From assembly GCA_036554285.1 (NCBI GenBank), contig DATBNO010000016.1:186001-250000 (forward strand): DNA of 64,000 bases, in the 5' to 3' direction. Source of the stretch: JADGGM01 sp025449955 (GTDB taxonomy: Bacteria; Gemmatimonadota; Gemmatimonadetes; Gemmatimonadales; Gemmatimonadaceae). Each line of letters starts with the position of its first letter. Within the stretch, counting starts at the first letter, position 1. The position numbers and the translations under genes are program-made. The notes below the pieces were generated by a model. That model worked only from the letters and a program-made list of their open reading frames with translations. It made no database searches and was not told where the DNA came from. Shown here one piece after another: positions 40,209 to 48,643 of this stretch.

Positions 40209-41840
40209 GTGACGAACAGAGATAGCATCGTCGGGCAAAAGGGGTCGCCGGCGCAGTGGTCCGCGAGTCGCGCGGATCATCGCGCCGGCGATCTGCTTGC
40301 CCGGGCTCGAGAACTGGAGCGCGGCGGCTGTGTGCCCGAAGCGATCGAGGCGTACGAGAGCGCGATCGAAGCCGCGACGTCAAATCATGAGCGCACCGTG
40401 TTGTCCGAGGCGTGCCGCCGCCTGGGGGTCATTCATTTTCTCGGCAACGACGTGGAGAAGGCGCGCGCGCTCTGCGAGAGGAGCTTCGCGGTGGCGACGG
40501 ACGCAGGCCACGACCTCCTCGCCGCTGAGGCCCTGAATGCGCTCGCCGGCATCGAGTTCCAGACGGGCGACATCAGCCACGCACGTGAGACCTTTCTGCG
40601 CGCTCTTTCGTTAGGCGGTGAAGGCCTCGAGCTGCGCGCGCGCATCGAGCAGAACCTCGGGATTCTCGCCAACATCCAAGGCGACGTCGCGGGCGCACTT
40701 GCCCACTATCAGCGGTCGCTGGACGCGTGCCGCACGCTTGGCGACGAGAAGGGCTGCTCGATCGCCTACCACAATCTCGGCATGTTGAGCGCGGACCGCG
40801 AGTTGTGGGACGACGCGGATCGCTACTACACGCAGAGTATCGCGATCGCGGAGTCGATCGGCGACGTGCACCTGCGCGGCCTGTGCCTCCTCAACCACTC
40901 CGAGGTCCATCTCGCCAGACAGCGCTACGACACGGCCCGCCAGAACGCCGAAGCTGCGTTAGGCATATTCGATCAACTGGGCGCGCGTGTGGACAAGGCC
41001 GATGCGTACAAGGTGATCGGCGTCGTCTTCCGCGAGACGGGGCGGCACGCACTCGCGGAGTCGCGGTTACGGGCGGCCATCGAGCACGCCGTGTCGACGG
41101 GCTCGGTGCTCAGTGAGGCCGAGAGCTCGCGCGAGCTCGCCCGCCTGTATCAAGCGATGGGCCGCAATCAGGAAGCGCTCACGTTCCTCAACTCGGCACA
41201 CCGGCTCTTCGGTCGGCTCGATGCGCGCCGCGACCTCGTCGACGTCGACGCCAAACGTGCCAATCTCGAGGACACGTTCCTCGCCATCGTGCGCGACTGG
41301 GGTCAGTCGATCGAATCGGCGGACAGCTACACCTACGGACACTGTGAGCGTGTGGCGCAGTACGCGATCGAGGTGGCACAGGCGTTGGGCCTCGACGAGG
41401 CCCAACAGACGACCATTCGGTTAGGCGCGTATCTCCACGACCTCGGCAAGGTCAGGGTGCCGCACGAGATCCTGAACAAGGCCGGCCCGCTCACCGCCGA
41501 CGAGTTCGCCGTGATGCAGATGCACCCGGTGTGGGGCCTCGAGCTGCTGGCGACCGTCGAGTTTCCGTGGGATCTCAAGCCGATCATTCGCTGGCACCAC
41601 GAGAAGTATGACGGCTCGGGCTATCCAGATCGGTTGCGCGGTGAGGAGATTCCGCTGTCGGCGCAGATCATCTGCATCGTCGACGTATTCGACGCGCTGA
41701 CCACCACCCGCAGCTATCGTGGCGCGTTGCCGCTCGAGGAAGCGCTGCGCCGCGTGCGCGAGTCGCGCGGCTGGTGGCGTCCCGACGTGTACAACGCATT
41801 CATGCGCACCGTGGCGCTGGGTGAACGCCCCGCGGCGTGA
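40209..41840 (+). CDS. TPR-HD-GYP protein, putative cyclic-di-GMP phosphodiesterase
   Basis: 543-residue cytosolic protein. The N-terminal 340 residues are about eight tetratricopeptide-like repeats (for example AGDLLARARELERGGCVPEAIEAYESA and GCSIAYHNLGMLSADRELWDDADRYY). The C-terminal third is an HD-GYP domain: GHCERVAQYA, HDLGKVRVP (about 408), HPVWGLELL, HHEKYDGSGYPDRL (about 468), VDVFDALTTTRSYR. All metal ligands and the GYP triad are present, so c-di-GMP hydrolysis is expected. TPR in place of the usual receiver domain suggests control by a protein partner. GTG start at 40209; followed by a strong terminator. Confidence 0.9.
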   Translation: MTNRDSIVGQKGSPAQWSASRADHRAGDLLARARELERGGCVPEAIEAYESAIEAATSNHERTVLSEACRRLGVIHFLGNDVEKARALCERSFAVATDAGHDLLAAEALNALAGIEFQTGDISHARETFLRALSLGGEGLELRARIEQNLGILANIQGDVAGALAHYQRSLDACRTLGDEKGCSIAYHNLGMLSADRELWDDADRYYTQSIAIAESIGDVHLRGLCLLNHSEVHLARQRYDTARQNAEAALGIFDQLGARVDKADAYKVIGVVFRETGRHALAESRLRAAIEHAVSTGSVLSEAESSRELARLYQAMGRNQEALTFLNSAHRLFGRLDARRDLVDVDAKRANLEDTFLAIVRDWGQSIESADSYTYGHCERVAQYAIEVAQALGLDEAQQTTIRLGAYLHDLGKVRVPHEILNKAGPLTADEFAVMQMHPVWGLELLATVEFPWDLKPIIRWHHEKYDGSGYPDRLRGEEIPLSAQIICIVDVFDALTTTRSYRGALPLEEALRRVRESRGWWRPDVYNAFMRTVALGERPAA

Positions 41841-41860
41841 TGCGCGATGCGCGATGTAAT

Positions 41861-41900
41861 GTCAAAGCCCCCATGCCTGGTTAGGCATGGGGGTTTTGAC
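41861..41900. terminator. Bidirectional Rho-independent terminator
   Basis: Perfect 11-bp stem (CCCCCATGCCT / AGGCATGGGGG) with GGTT loop, flanked by GTCAAA on the left and TTTTGAC on the right so that either strand yields a U-rich tail. Sits between the convergent HD-GYP (+) and PG-binding-domain (-) genes. The loop and 3' arm contain a GTTAGGC heptamer (41880). Confidence 0.92.
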
Positions 41901-41980
41901 ATCACGCGAGCGGACGCGCGGGGCGCCCCGGAGCGCCCCCCGGTTCCGCTGGTGGCAAACCGGGAAGGCGATCGAGAGCG

Positions 41981-42400
41981 TTAGTGGCTTGTCGTGTCGT
42001 GCGGCATGCTCGACGAGTCGCTCTTCACCGTGAAGCTCAAATTCAACGCTTTCAGCACGTCGTTGATATCGGTGCTCGTGATGTTCTTCTGCTGACGGAT
42101 GCACTGAACACCCTGTTCCGTCTTGGCACTCCACACACCATCGGCCGAACCAGCATCACAGCCGTTGGAGTTGATCGCCTTCTGCAGATCCTTCACCTGA
42201 CTGGTGGTCAGGCCGGGATTCTTCGCAGCCTGCAGCGGCGTTCCGAGCTTTCCGTACGATGTATCCTGCGTGACCTTGGTCGCCGTGTCCATCCGCGTGG
42301 TCGTGTCATGCATCGGCGGTGTCGGTGTCGTCTGCTGCGCGAACGCCAACGCGGGAACCAGCGCGAGCGTGCAAACGAGCGAGGTGATCTTTCCAATCAT
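41981..42400 (-). CDS. Small secreted protein with peptidoglycan-binding-like domain
   Basis: 139 residues. Clear signal peptide (LVCTLALVPALAFAQ), a Thr/Pro/Met/Asp-rich linker (about 22-50), then a PG_binding_1-like three-helix unit (LTTSQVKDLQKAINSNGCDAGSADGVWSAKTEQGVQCIRQQ) with two Cys. Ends with an acidic/His tail. The ATG has the strongest ribosome-binding site in the window, AGGAGG 6 bases upstream (42407-42412), implying high expression. No partner gene is evident. Binding to cell wall is inferred from the domain only. Confidence 0.7.
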   Translation of the reverse strand: MIGKITSLVCTLALVPALAFAQQTTPTPPMHDTTTRMDTATKVTQDTSYGKLGTPLQAAKNPGLTTSQVKDLQKAINSNGCDAGSADGVWSAKTEQGVQCIRQQKNITSTDINDVLKALNLSFTVKSDSSSMPHDTTSH

Positions 42401-42618
42401 AGTGAGCCTCCTGAAGCATCTACGATGACGATCGCCTTCCGTGTTGCTCGTCGCTGAAGTGCGCGAGTCCGGGGCGCAGATAGCAGATGAGCAAGCACTG
42501 GACCGAAATTTTGCGCAGGTGCAAGTACGTTCACGCGCGAGGCGATGATTGTCCGACTTTAATTCCACAAGCGGCGCGCGCGATTGTACAGAGTGAGAAT
42601 CGTGTAATGAATCGCGCG

Positions 42619-43188
42619 TTACTCGGGAACGTGACGCGTGCTGCGCGAGGCGCTGTCGTGCACGACGGGTGCCACGTACTCGCTCGGGTAGTAGAAACGG
42701 AACGCCACGCGGTCGCACTGGATGACCGCGAACTGATCGCCGCGCTCGATCAGTTTCTCGTAGTCGTCGCGACTGGGCTGACAACTGTACGCCTCGGGGC
42801 CACCGGGCGCGCAGTACTTCGGATCGTCGGCGAGGCACGTGGCCGGTGTGTGTGTGTGCAACTCGGGCGTGCCGTGATTGCACGCGAACGCGACGTGGTT
42901 AGGCGAGGCCGAATCGACGTGCGCCGGCCGGACCTCGAGCACGTGGAAGATGCTGTCGACTTTGGTCGACGAGATTACGCGGGCGACGATGCGCGCGCGT
43001 CGCACGCAGTACGCGCGCTCCGGCTGCGCGGAATCGTTGCGCCACGCCGCGCGCAGCGTCACACGTGCGCTGTCCTCCATCACGCCGTAGCGCACCACTT
43101 GCGCGCGCGCGGCACCTCCGGTGATGAACGCCGCAACCAACGTCCAACGCACCGCCCGGGCGTGCGAGTGTAGCGCCTGCGTCGTCAT
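42619..43188 (-). CDS. Secreted Cys-rich protein, hypothetical
   Basis: 189 residues with a signal peptide (VAAFITGGAARAQ). The mature part has six or so cysteines and a recognisable pattern: HTHTPATCLADDPKYCAPGGPEAYSCQPSRDDY, then DQFAVIQCDRVAFRFYYP. The late HTHTP plus SxxDxxxL...FAVIQC resembles a JAB/MPN-like arrangement but is too incomplete to assert. The gene overlaps the 3' end of the S9 peptidase gene by 4 bases and is presumably cotranscribed. No confident family. Confidence 0.55.
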   Translation of the reverse strand: MTTQALHSHARAVRWTLVAAFITGGAARAQVVRYGVMEDSARVTLRAAWRNDSAQPERAYCVRRARIVARVISSTKVDSIFHVLEVRPAHVDSASPNHVAFACNHGTPELHTHTPATCLADDPKYCAPGGPEAYSCQPSRDDYEKLIERGDQFAVIQCDRVAFRFYYPSEYVAPVVHDSASRSTRHVPE

Positions 43189-45176
43189 CGCGTTCGTTCC
43201 GGGGTGGCGGGCAGGAGCGCGCGCGTGAGAAATGCCGCGATGCGCCGGTAGGCAAGCACCCGGTTGGATGTCTTTCGAATGCCGTGGCCTTCGTCGGGGA
43301 AGCGCAGATACTCGACGGATCCACCGCGCGCGCGCACCGCGGCGACGAGCTGGTCGGCTTCCGAGACCGGATCACGCGGATCGTTGGCGCCGTGAATCAC
43401 CATGAGCGGCGCGCGAATGCTATCGGCGTGCGTGATCGGAGAAATGTCGAGCAAGAACTGGCGATCCGTGCTGTCGCTGACGTCGCCGTATTCGGAGCGG
43501 TCGGTGGCCTTGAGCTCGGGTGACGCACCGGCGAGCGCGGTGATCCAGTTGGACACGCCGGCCATTCCGACGCCGGCCTTGAAATGGCCGGGCAGTAAGG
43601 CGAGCGCGGCGAAGGCCATGAACCCTCCGTACGATCCACCATAGACGGCGGCGCGCGACGTGTCGGCGAGACGCGCGTGCGCGAGCCAGTCCAACGCGCC
43701 GGTCATGTCGCGCACGGCGTCCATGCGGCGGCGGCCGTCGTCGAGCTGCGTGTAACGGCGGCCGTAGCCGGTCGATCCTCTATAGTCGAGGTCGAGCACG
43801 GCAATGCCGTGCGTGAGGAGGTACTGGAACAGCGGTTGGAACGTCGCGCTGGCGTGACTGGACGGGCCGCCGTGCACCGCGAGCAGAACCGGTGGTGTGC
43901 GCTTGCCCGCGTCGGGCGGGCTGTAGAACAGCCCGTGAATCGTATCGCCGTCCCAGCTAGGGAAGCTGACGGCGCGGGGCGCGACGAACTGATCGGGGTC
44001 GAGTCCGGCCGTGGCCGAGCGTGTCGCGCGAGTTAGGCGGTGCTTCACGGCGTCGTAGCAGTAGACATCGCCCGGCAGCTGCGCGCCGGCGACGCGGATG
44101 ACGAGCGTGGCCGCCTGCGGCGCCCACGCGATGCCGTACGTTCCGTTAGGCAGCTGTGGCTGCGCGTCGGTGCCGGTGCCCTGGAGGTCGAGGATGTGGA
44201 GCGCCGTCGAGCCGTCCACGTCCTCGGTCCACGCGAGCCATCGGCCGTCGCCGGAGAGCGACACGGCATCCACCGGGTGGCGGCTGACGCCGATCCAGGT
44301 GAGCGCCTTCGCGGTGGTGTCGTAGTACGCGAGACCTGCGACGTCGCGGCCGTCGTCGGTGGCGAGATAGAAGCCGCGGCCATCCGGAGACCACGCGATG
44401 TCGCGAAACGACGCGGCGCTGTCGGGCGCGAAGAGCGTATCGAGCGCGCCGGTGGTCAGGTCCAGCAGGAAGAGGTCGTTGGTCGTCTCGCCACGCGCGC
44501 GGGAAAGGACCAATGCGCCGCCGTCGGGACGCCAGGCGTCGACGGTGAAGTTGCCGTGTGCCTCGTACACGCGGTGGGGCGGCGCCGGCTTTCCGTTAGG
44601 CGAAATGTCCTGGACGTAGACGTCGAAGTCGGATCCGTCGCGCTCGGTTGAGGAATAGGCGATGCGGCGCCCGTCGGGCGACCAGGCGCCGAATTCACGA
44701 TACGCGCTGTCGGGCGGGAGCAGCTCGCGCTCCTCGAGTCCATCGGGCGACACGAGGTAGTATCCCTGGCGCTCGTCGCCGCCGCGATCGGCGGCGTAGA
44801 AAATCCAGCCGCCCGCCGGCGACCACGCCTGCATGGTGACGCCATTCTCGGTGAAGGTCAGTTGATTGGGAGCGGGAACGCCCGGGTATCCGCTCGCGAG
44901 ACTCACCGCCCAGATTTGCGGCAGGCCGGTGGTAGCCGTGATGAACGAGACCTGCTCGCCATCGGGTGACAGCGATGCGTCGCTCGCCGTGCGCACGGCG
45001 AGGAAGCGCGCGATGTCCGGCGACGCCGAGCCGGCGAGACCAATGTCACCGTGGACGGGGCGCGGAATGTCGGCGGTATCGGTCGTGTCCGCGGATTGCG
45101 CCGCACCGTGCGGTGCGAAGGCGAGCAGCGCGACGACAGCCGCGCGCCGGGCGAACTTCGACCGCGTCGCGCGCAT
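43185..45176 (-). CDS. S9-family prolyl oligopeptidase-like serine peptidase, secreted
   Basis: 663-residue exported peptidase. Signal peptide (VVALLAFAPHGAAQS); N-terminal beta-propeller of WD40/TolB-like repeats (SPDGEQVSFIT, SPAGGWIFYA, SPDGRRIAYSS, SPDGRGFYLATDD); C-terminal alpha/beta-hydrolase with nucleophile Ser in GGSYGGFM (about 514), acid in GANDPRDPVSEAD (about 600) and His in PDEGHGI (about 632). The set is complete, so it should cleave short peptides in the periplasm (S9C/dipeptidyl-peptidase type). Upstream gene of a unit with the Cys-rich protein; a MarR gene lies 16 bases upstream on the same strand. Confidence 0.92.
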   Translation of the reverse strand: MRATRSKFARRAAVVALLAFAPHGAAQSADTTDTADIPRPVHGDIGLAGSASPDIARFLAVRTASDASLSPDGEQVSFITATTGLPQIWAVSLASGYPGVPAPNQLTFTENGVTMQAWSPAGGWIFYAADRGGDERQGYYLVSPDGLEERELLPPDSAYREFGAWSPDGRRIAYSSTERDGSDFDVYVQDISPNGKPAPPHRVYEAHGNFTVDAWRPDGGALVLSRARGETTNDLFLLDLTTGALDTLFAPDSAASFRDIAWSPDGRGFYLATDDGRDVAGLAYYDTTAKALTWIGVSRHPVDAVSLSGDGRWLAWTEDVDGSTALHILDLQGTGTDAQPQLPNGTYGIAWAPQAATLVIRVAGAQLPGDVYCYDAVKHRLTRATRSATAGLDPDQFVAPRAVSFPSWDGDTIHGLFYSPPDAGKRTPPVLLAVHGGPSSHASATFQPLFQYLLTHGIAVLDLDYRGSTGYGRRYTQLDDGRRRMDAVRDMTGALDWLAHARLADTSRAAVYGGSYGGFMAFAALALLPGHFKAGVGMAGVSNWITALAGASPELKATDRSEYGDVSDSTDRQFLLDISPITHADSIRAPLMVIHGANDPRDPVSEADQLVAAVRARGGSVEYLRFPDEGHGIRKTSNRVLAYRRIAAFLTRALLPATPERTR

Positions 45177-45192
45177 GTCGGTGTTGGCCGGG

Positions 45193-45747
45193 TCAGCGAA
45201 CGGCGGCCGATCGCCGTCGAGCGGTCGACGAACGGTTAGGCCGACTCATGCCGTCCTCGAAGAGCATGGGCGCATCGGTCGCGCCCATTTCGCGCACGAT
45301 GCGGCCCAGGTGTCGCGCGAGCACACGGCAGTCGCTGCCGGACAAGTTGCGCAGCGCGCCGATGAGGCGGATTTGCGCGACCTCGGGCGATGAGCGGAGC
45401 AGCGACCGTCCGGATGGCGTGAGGGAGAGCACGACGCGCCGGCCATCTTCGTCGGATCGGGTGCGCGAGACGAGGCGGCGTCGCACGAGCCGGTCGACGA
45501 CGACCGAGACGGAGCTCTGATGCGTGAACGTACGTGCGGCGAGCTCGTTGAGCGAGTGGGCCGGCGCTTCGGCGAGCGCGTGGAGTACGAACAGTTGGGC
45601 GCCGCTCACGCCGAGGCGTCGTTCCGCCGCGCGTGCCGAGACGCGGAGGGATTGCACGATCCGGCGGATGGCATCGAGCGCGGCCGAGAGATCAGCCGAA
45701 TCTTTGCGGGGGCGAGTCGGAGTGGTGCGAATCGTATTGGTGGCCAT
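45193..45747 (-). CDS. MarR-family transcriptional regulator
   Basis: 184-residue winged-helix regulator. The core (about 25-140) has LGVSGAQLFVLHALAEAPAHSLNELAARTFTHQSSVSVVVDRLVRRRLVSRTRSDEDGRRVVLSLTPSGRSLL, which includes the recognition helix and the D-x-R wing typical of MarR. Ends with an Arg-rich tail. Just upstream of the S9 peptidase on the same strand, so it may control that unit or the divergent small membrane-protein gene. No ligand clue. Confidence 0.9.
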   Translation of the reverse strand: MATNTIRTTPTRPRKDSADLSAALDAIRRIVQSLRVSARAAERRLGVSGAQLFVLHALAEAPAHSLNELAARTFTHQSSVSVVVDRLVRRRLVSRTRSDEDGRRVVLSLTPSGRSLLRSSPEVAQIRLIGALRNLSGSDCRVLARHLGRIVREMGATDAPMLFEDGMSRPNRSSTARRRSAAVR

Positions 45748-45982
45748 GCGTGACTAATTCCGGTGGTTTGCCTCGGAAGCGTTCCGCCGTCGTCGAGACA
45801 ATATACGCCTCCCAACGAAGTCGGCTACGCGACCGCGCGGACCCCTCGTATCGTCGCGGCAGCCTCGGCGTCAGCGTGAGGCAATGGCGGCACTGGCTAT
45901 CGCCGGGGACCGCCCGTTATCTTCACAGCCGGCTCGCACGGTCGCGGGTCGCGTGGCCGGGTACATTTTGTCGAGGACAACC

Positions 45983-46261
45983 ATGGTCGACCGTCGCCGT
46001 CACGGTTTGCTGCTCGCGCTGTGCTGGGTTCTCTCCGCGGCGCTCTTCGTGTTCTTGTTCATCACGTACGACAACACGAAGCTGTCGTACTCGATGTATT
46101 TCCCGGGAATGCCGTTGTATGGCGCGATGACGTGGTGGTTCTTTTTCACCATTCCGGTGATCGGTTGGACGTGGGGATACTTCAATGACCTCAAGGACTC
46201 CATCGAGCCGGATTCCCGAAAGGGACCGCCTGCGCCGCGCGCCAAAGAGGACCACCGATAG
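45983..46261 (+). CDS. Small two-helix membrane protein, hypothetical
   Basis: 92 residues from the ATG at 45983, which has GAGG 8 bases upstream. Two hydrophobic helices (about 8-27, LLLALCWVLSAALFVFLF, and 48-66, AMTWWFFFTIPVIGWTWGYF) with a charged C-terminal tail. No family recognised. Divergent from the MarR gene and followed by a strong terminator (46279-46306), so it is transcribed as its own unit. Confidence 0.65.
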   Translation: MVDRRRHGLLLALCWVLSAALFVFLFITYDNTKLSYSMYFPGMPLYGAMTWWFFFTIPVIGWTWGYFNDLKDSIEPDSRKGPPAPRAKEDHR

Positions 46262-46278
46262 GTCGCTCTACGAAAACG

Positions 46279-46306
46279 GAGCCCGGCGAAAGCCGGGCTC
46301 TTTTTT
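46279..46306 (+). terminator. Rho-independent terminator
   Basis: 9-bp perfect stem GAGCCCGGC / GCCGGGCTC with a GAAA tetraloop and six T, 17 bases after the small membrane-protein gene. Confidence 0.95.
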
Positions 46307-46330
46307 GTTGATTGTCACCACGATGTGAGT

Positions 46331-46350
46331 ATGTAAGTGGTTACTTGCAT
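46331..46350. promoter_or_regulatory. Candidate TetR-family operator of the efflux operon
   Basis: ATGTAAGT-GGTT-ACTTGCAT: 8-base arms matching at 7 positions around a 4-base centre, 29 bases before the tetR-type start. The size, spacing and position are typical of a TetR autoregulatory operator. Confidence 0.6.
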
Positions 46351-46379
46351 TGCCGGCGAGGGCTTGGTAGGCTTGGCCC

Positions 46380-46973
46380 ATGGACATACACGAGCGATTG
46401 CTGGGCGCAGCCGCCCAGGTGTACGCCGAAGCCGGGTATCGCGGCGCGACGACGCGTCGCATCGCGCATGAGGCGGGGGTCAGCGAGATCACGCTGTTCC
46501 GGCAATTCGGCTCCAAGGAGGCGTTGATGCTGGAAGCGCTCACCGCGGCCAGTCGGACGGCGGTGTTAGCGCTTCCCGATGTGCCGGTGGATCCGGTGCG
46601 CGAGCTCACCGAGTGGAGCCGCGGGCGCTTCGAGACGCTGTTCCGGATTCGCTCGCTGCTCAGAAAGGTGATGTCCGAAGTGGAGGAGCATCCGGAGATC
46701 ATCGACTGCGCGAAGAGCTATCCGCGGCATCCGGTGAGTTTTCTCGAGCAGTACGTGCGGCGCCTGCAGGAGCGTGGTTGGGCGACCGTCGACACACACC
46801 CGAAACTCGCGGCGGCGATGCTGGTCGGCGCGATCTTCTCGGAGGCGATGGTGCGGGACATGATACCCGAGGTCTACTCGTACGAGATCGACGAGGCGCT
46901 GGACGGCTACGTGCGGATGTTCTTGCGCGCGATCGGTTGTGAGGCGGGCTCCGTCGAGGCAGGTGAACCATGA
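46380..46973 (+). CDS. TetR/AcrR-family regulator of the efflux operon
   Basis: 197-residue repressor. N-terminal HTH LLGAAAQVYAEAGYRGATTRRIAHEAGVSEITLFRQFGSKEALM (about 7-50), then a ligand-binding helical domain. First gene of the tetR-tolC-mfp-rnd operon; its stop overlaps the tolC-like start (ATGA). A near-palindrome (46331-46350) lies just upstream, so it probably represses its own operon until a pump substrate binds. Confidence 0.92.
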   Translation: MDIHERLLGAAAQVYAEAGYRGATTRRIAHEAGVSEITLFRQFGSKEALMLEALTAASRTAVLALPDVPVDPVRELTEWSRGRFETLFRIRSLLRKVMSEVEEHPEIIDCAKSYPRHPVSFLEQYVRRLQERGWATVDTHPKLAAAMLVGAIFSEAMVRDMIPEVYSYEIDEALDGYVRMFLRAIGCEAGSVEAGEP

Positions 46974-48643
46974 GCGCGCGTCGGATCACACGGATTGCGC
47001 GCGCGTGCGGCGCCGCTCTGGCGTTCGCGGCGGCGCCGGTTCCGTTAGGCGCACAAACCGCCGACTCGGCGCGCGCCGCCGCGGCGACCGCGGACTCGGC
47101 GCACCGCATGTCGCTCGATGACGCATTGAACCTGGCGGAGTCGCGGAGCGAGGACATCGCCATCGCGCAGGCGGGCGTGTCGCGTGCACATGGGCAGGAA
47201 GTAAAGGCGCGCAGCGGCTATCTCCCGCAGATTTCCGGCTCGCTGTCGTACACGCGGACGCTCAAGTCGATCTTTCAGGGATTCGGGGCCGCCGATACGG
47301 CCGGCGGCCCGCCGTCGTGCAGCTCGTTCCATCCCAATCCATCGCTGCCGGTGGACCAGCGCCTCGCGCTGCTCGAGCAAGCGTTAGGCTGCGCGCCGTC
47401 GTCCGGCAATCTGTTCAGCGATTTCTCGAGCGTCGGATTCGGGTCGGCCAATCAGTACACGCTGGGGCTTTCGCTCTCGCAGAATCTGTTTTCGGGTGGG
47501 CGCGTGAGCGCGCAGGTGCGCGAAGCCGGTGCGCAGCGCGAGACGGCGGAGATCGGCCTCACCACGGCGCGCGCGCAATTGATCTTGCAGGTGACGCAGG
47601 CGTACTACGACGCCGCGTTGAGCGACCGGTTGCTCGAAATCGCGGTGGCGACGCTCGCGCAAGCGGACACGACGCTCGCGCAAACGCAGCTCGCGAAGAA
47701 CGTGGGCAATCAGCCCGAGTTCGACCTGCTGCGCGCGCAGGTGACGCGCGACAACCAGGTGCCGGTGGTGATTCAACGCCGGTCGAGCCGTGATCTCGCG
47801 TACTTGCGTCTCAAGCAGGCGCTCGACTTGCCGTTGGACGAGCAGGTGGTGCTCACCACTTCGTTAGGCGACACCGGCACGGCGGCCTCGTCGCGGTTGG
47901 CGGCGCTCATGGCGGCGACGCCGGACACGGCGGCGAGCGGCCGCGCGCCGGTGCGCGAGGCGGAGCAGACGGTGACCGCGGACCGCGCGGCGGTCACGGT
48001 CGCGCGCTCGCAACGCATCCCGACGCTGACGCTCTCGTCGCAATTCGGACGCGAGGCATTTCCGAACAGCGGGTTTCCCGATTGGAGCCAGTTCCGATCG
48101 AATTGGACGGTGACGGGCGCCATCCAGGTGCCGATCTTCACGGGTGGATCGATCCACGGCGACGAGGTGATCGCCGAGGCGAATCTGCGCGAGTCGCAGG
48201 CGCGGCAGCGGCAGGCGCGTCAATTGGCGGCGCTCGATACGCACGACGCGGTATCACAACTGCAGGCGGCGGAGTCGCAGCTTGCGGCGAGTGAAGGCAC
48301 CGTTGAACAAGCGGTGAAGGCGTATCAGATCGCCGAGGTGCGATATCGCGAGGGGATTTCGCCGCAAACGGAGCTCTCCGATTCGCGCATTTCACTACAG
48401 CAGGCGCAAGCGAATCGAGCGCAGGCCGCTCGCGATTTGCAGGTGGCGCGCGTGCGCGTCGCGTTGCTGCACGATCTGCCCATCTCGACCACGGCGGCGC
48501 CCGGCGCGCCTAACATGCAGGGCGCGCCGCAACAACCGGCGCAGACGCTGACGGTGCCCCCGTCGATGACGGTGACGCCGGCCCAACCGGTGCCGGGTGT
48601 ACAGACGAACGCGGTGATCAATCCCTCGGGGGTGACGCCATGA
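46970..48643 (+). CDS. TolC-family outer-membrane efflux protein
   Basis: 557-residue outer-membrane factor. Signal peptide (about 1-28, ending LGAQTA); two homologous halves of long helices with SLDDALNLAESRSEDI and a second repeat (VRYREGISPQTELSDSRISLQQAQANRAQAARDLQVAR). The C terminus is a Pro/Gln/Thr-rich tail. Outer-membrane channel for the RND pump encoded two genes on. Overlaps the regulator gene at its start and the adaptor gene at its end by 4 bases each. Confidence 0.92.
   Translation: MSARRITRIARACGAALAFAAAPVPLGAQTADSARAAAATADSAHRMSLDDALNLAESRSEDIAIAQAGVSRAHGQEVKARSGYLPQISGSLSYTRTLKSIFQGFGAADTAGGPPSCSSFHPNPSLPVDQRLALLEQALGCAPSSGNLFSDFSSVGFGSANQYTLGLSLSQNLFSGGRVSAQVREAGAQRETAEIGLTTARAQLILQVTQAYYDAALSDRLLEIAVATLAQADTTLAQTQLAKNVGNQPEFDLLRAQVTRDNQVPVVIQRRSSRDLAYLRLKQALDLPLDEQVVLTTSLGDTGTAASSRLAALMAATPDTAASGRAPVREAEQTVTADRAAVTVARSQRIPTLTLSSQFGREAFPNSGFPDWSQFRSNWTVTGAIQVPIFTGGSIHGDEVIAEANLRESQARQRQARQLAALDTHDAVSQLQAAESQLAASEGTVEQAVKAYQIAEVRYREGISPQTELSDSRISLQQAQANRAQAARDLQVARVRVALLHDLPISTTAAPGAPNMQGAPQQPAQTLTVPPSMTVTPAQPVPGVQTNAVINPSGVTP

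Noticed and set aside
42619..43188. JAB/MPN metalloprotease
   Set aside because: Some spacing resembles the family but the metal-ligand set (E, HxH, S, D) is not clearly complete.
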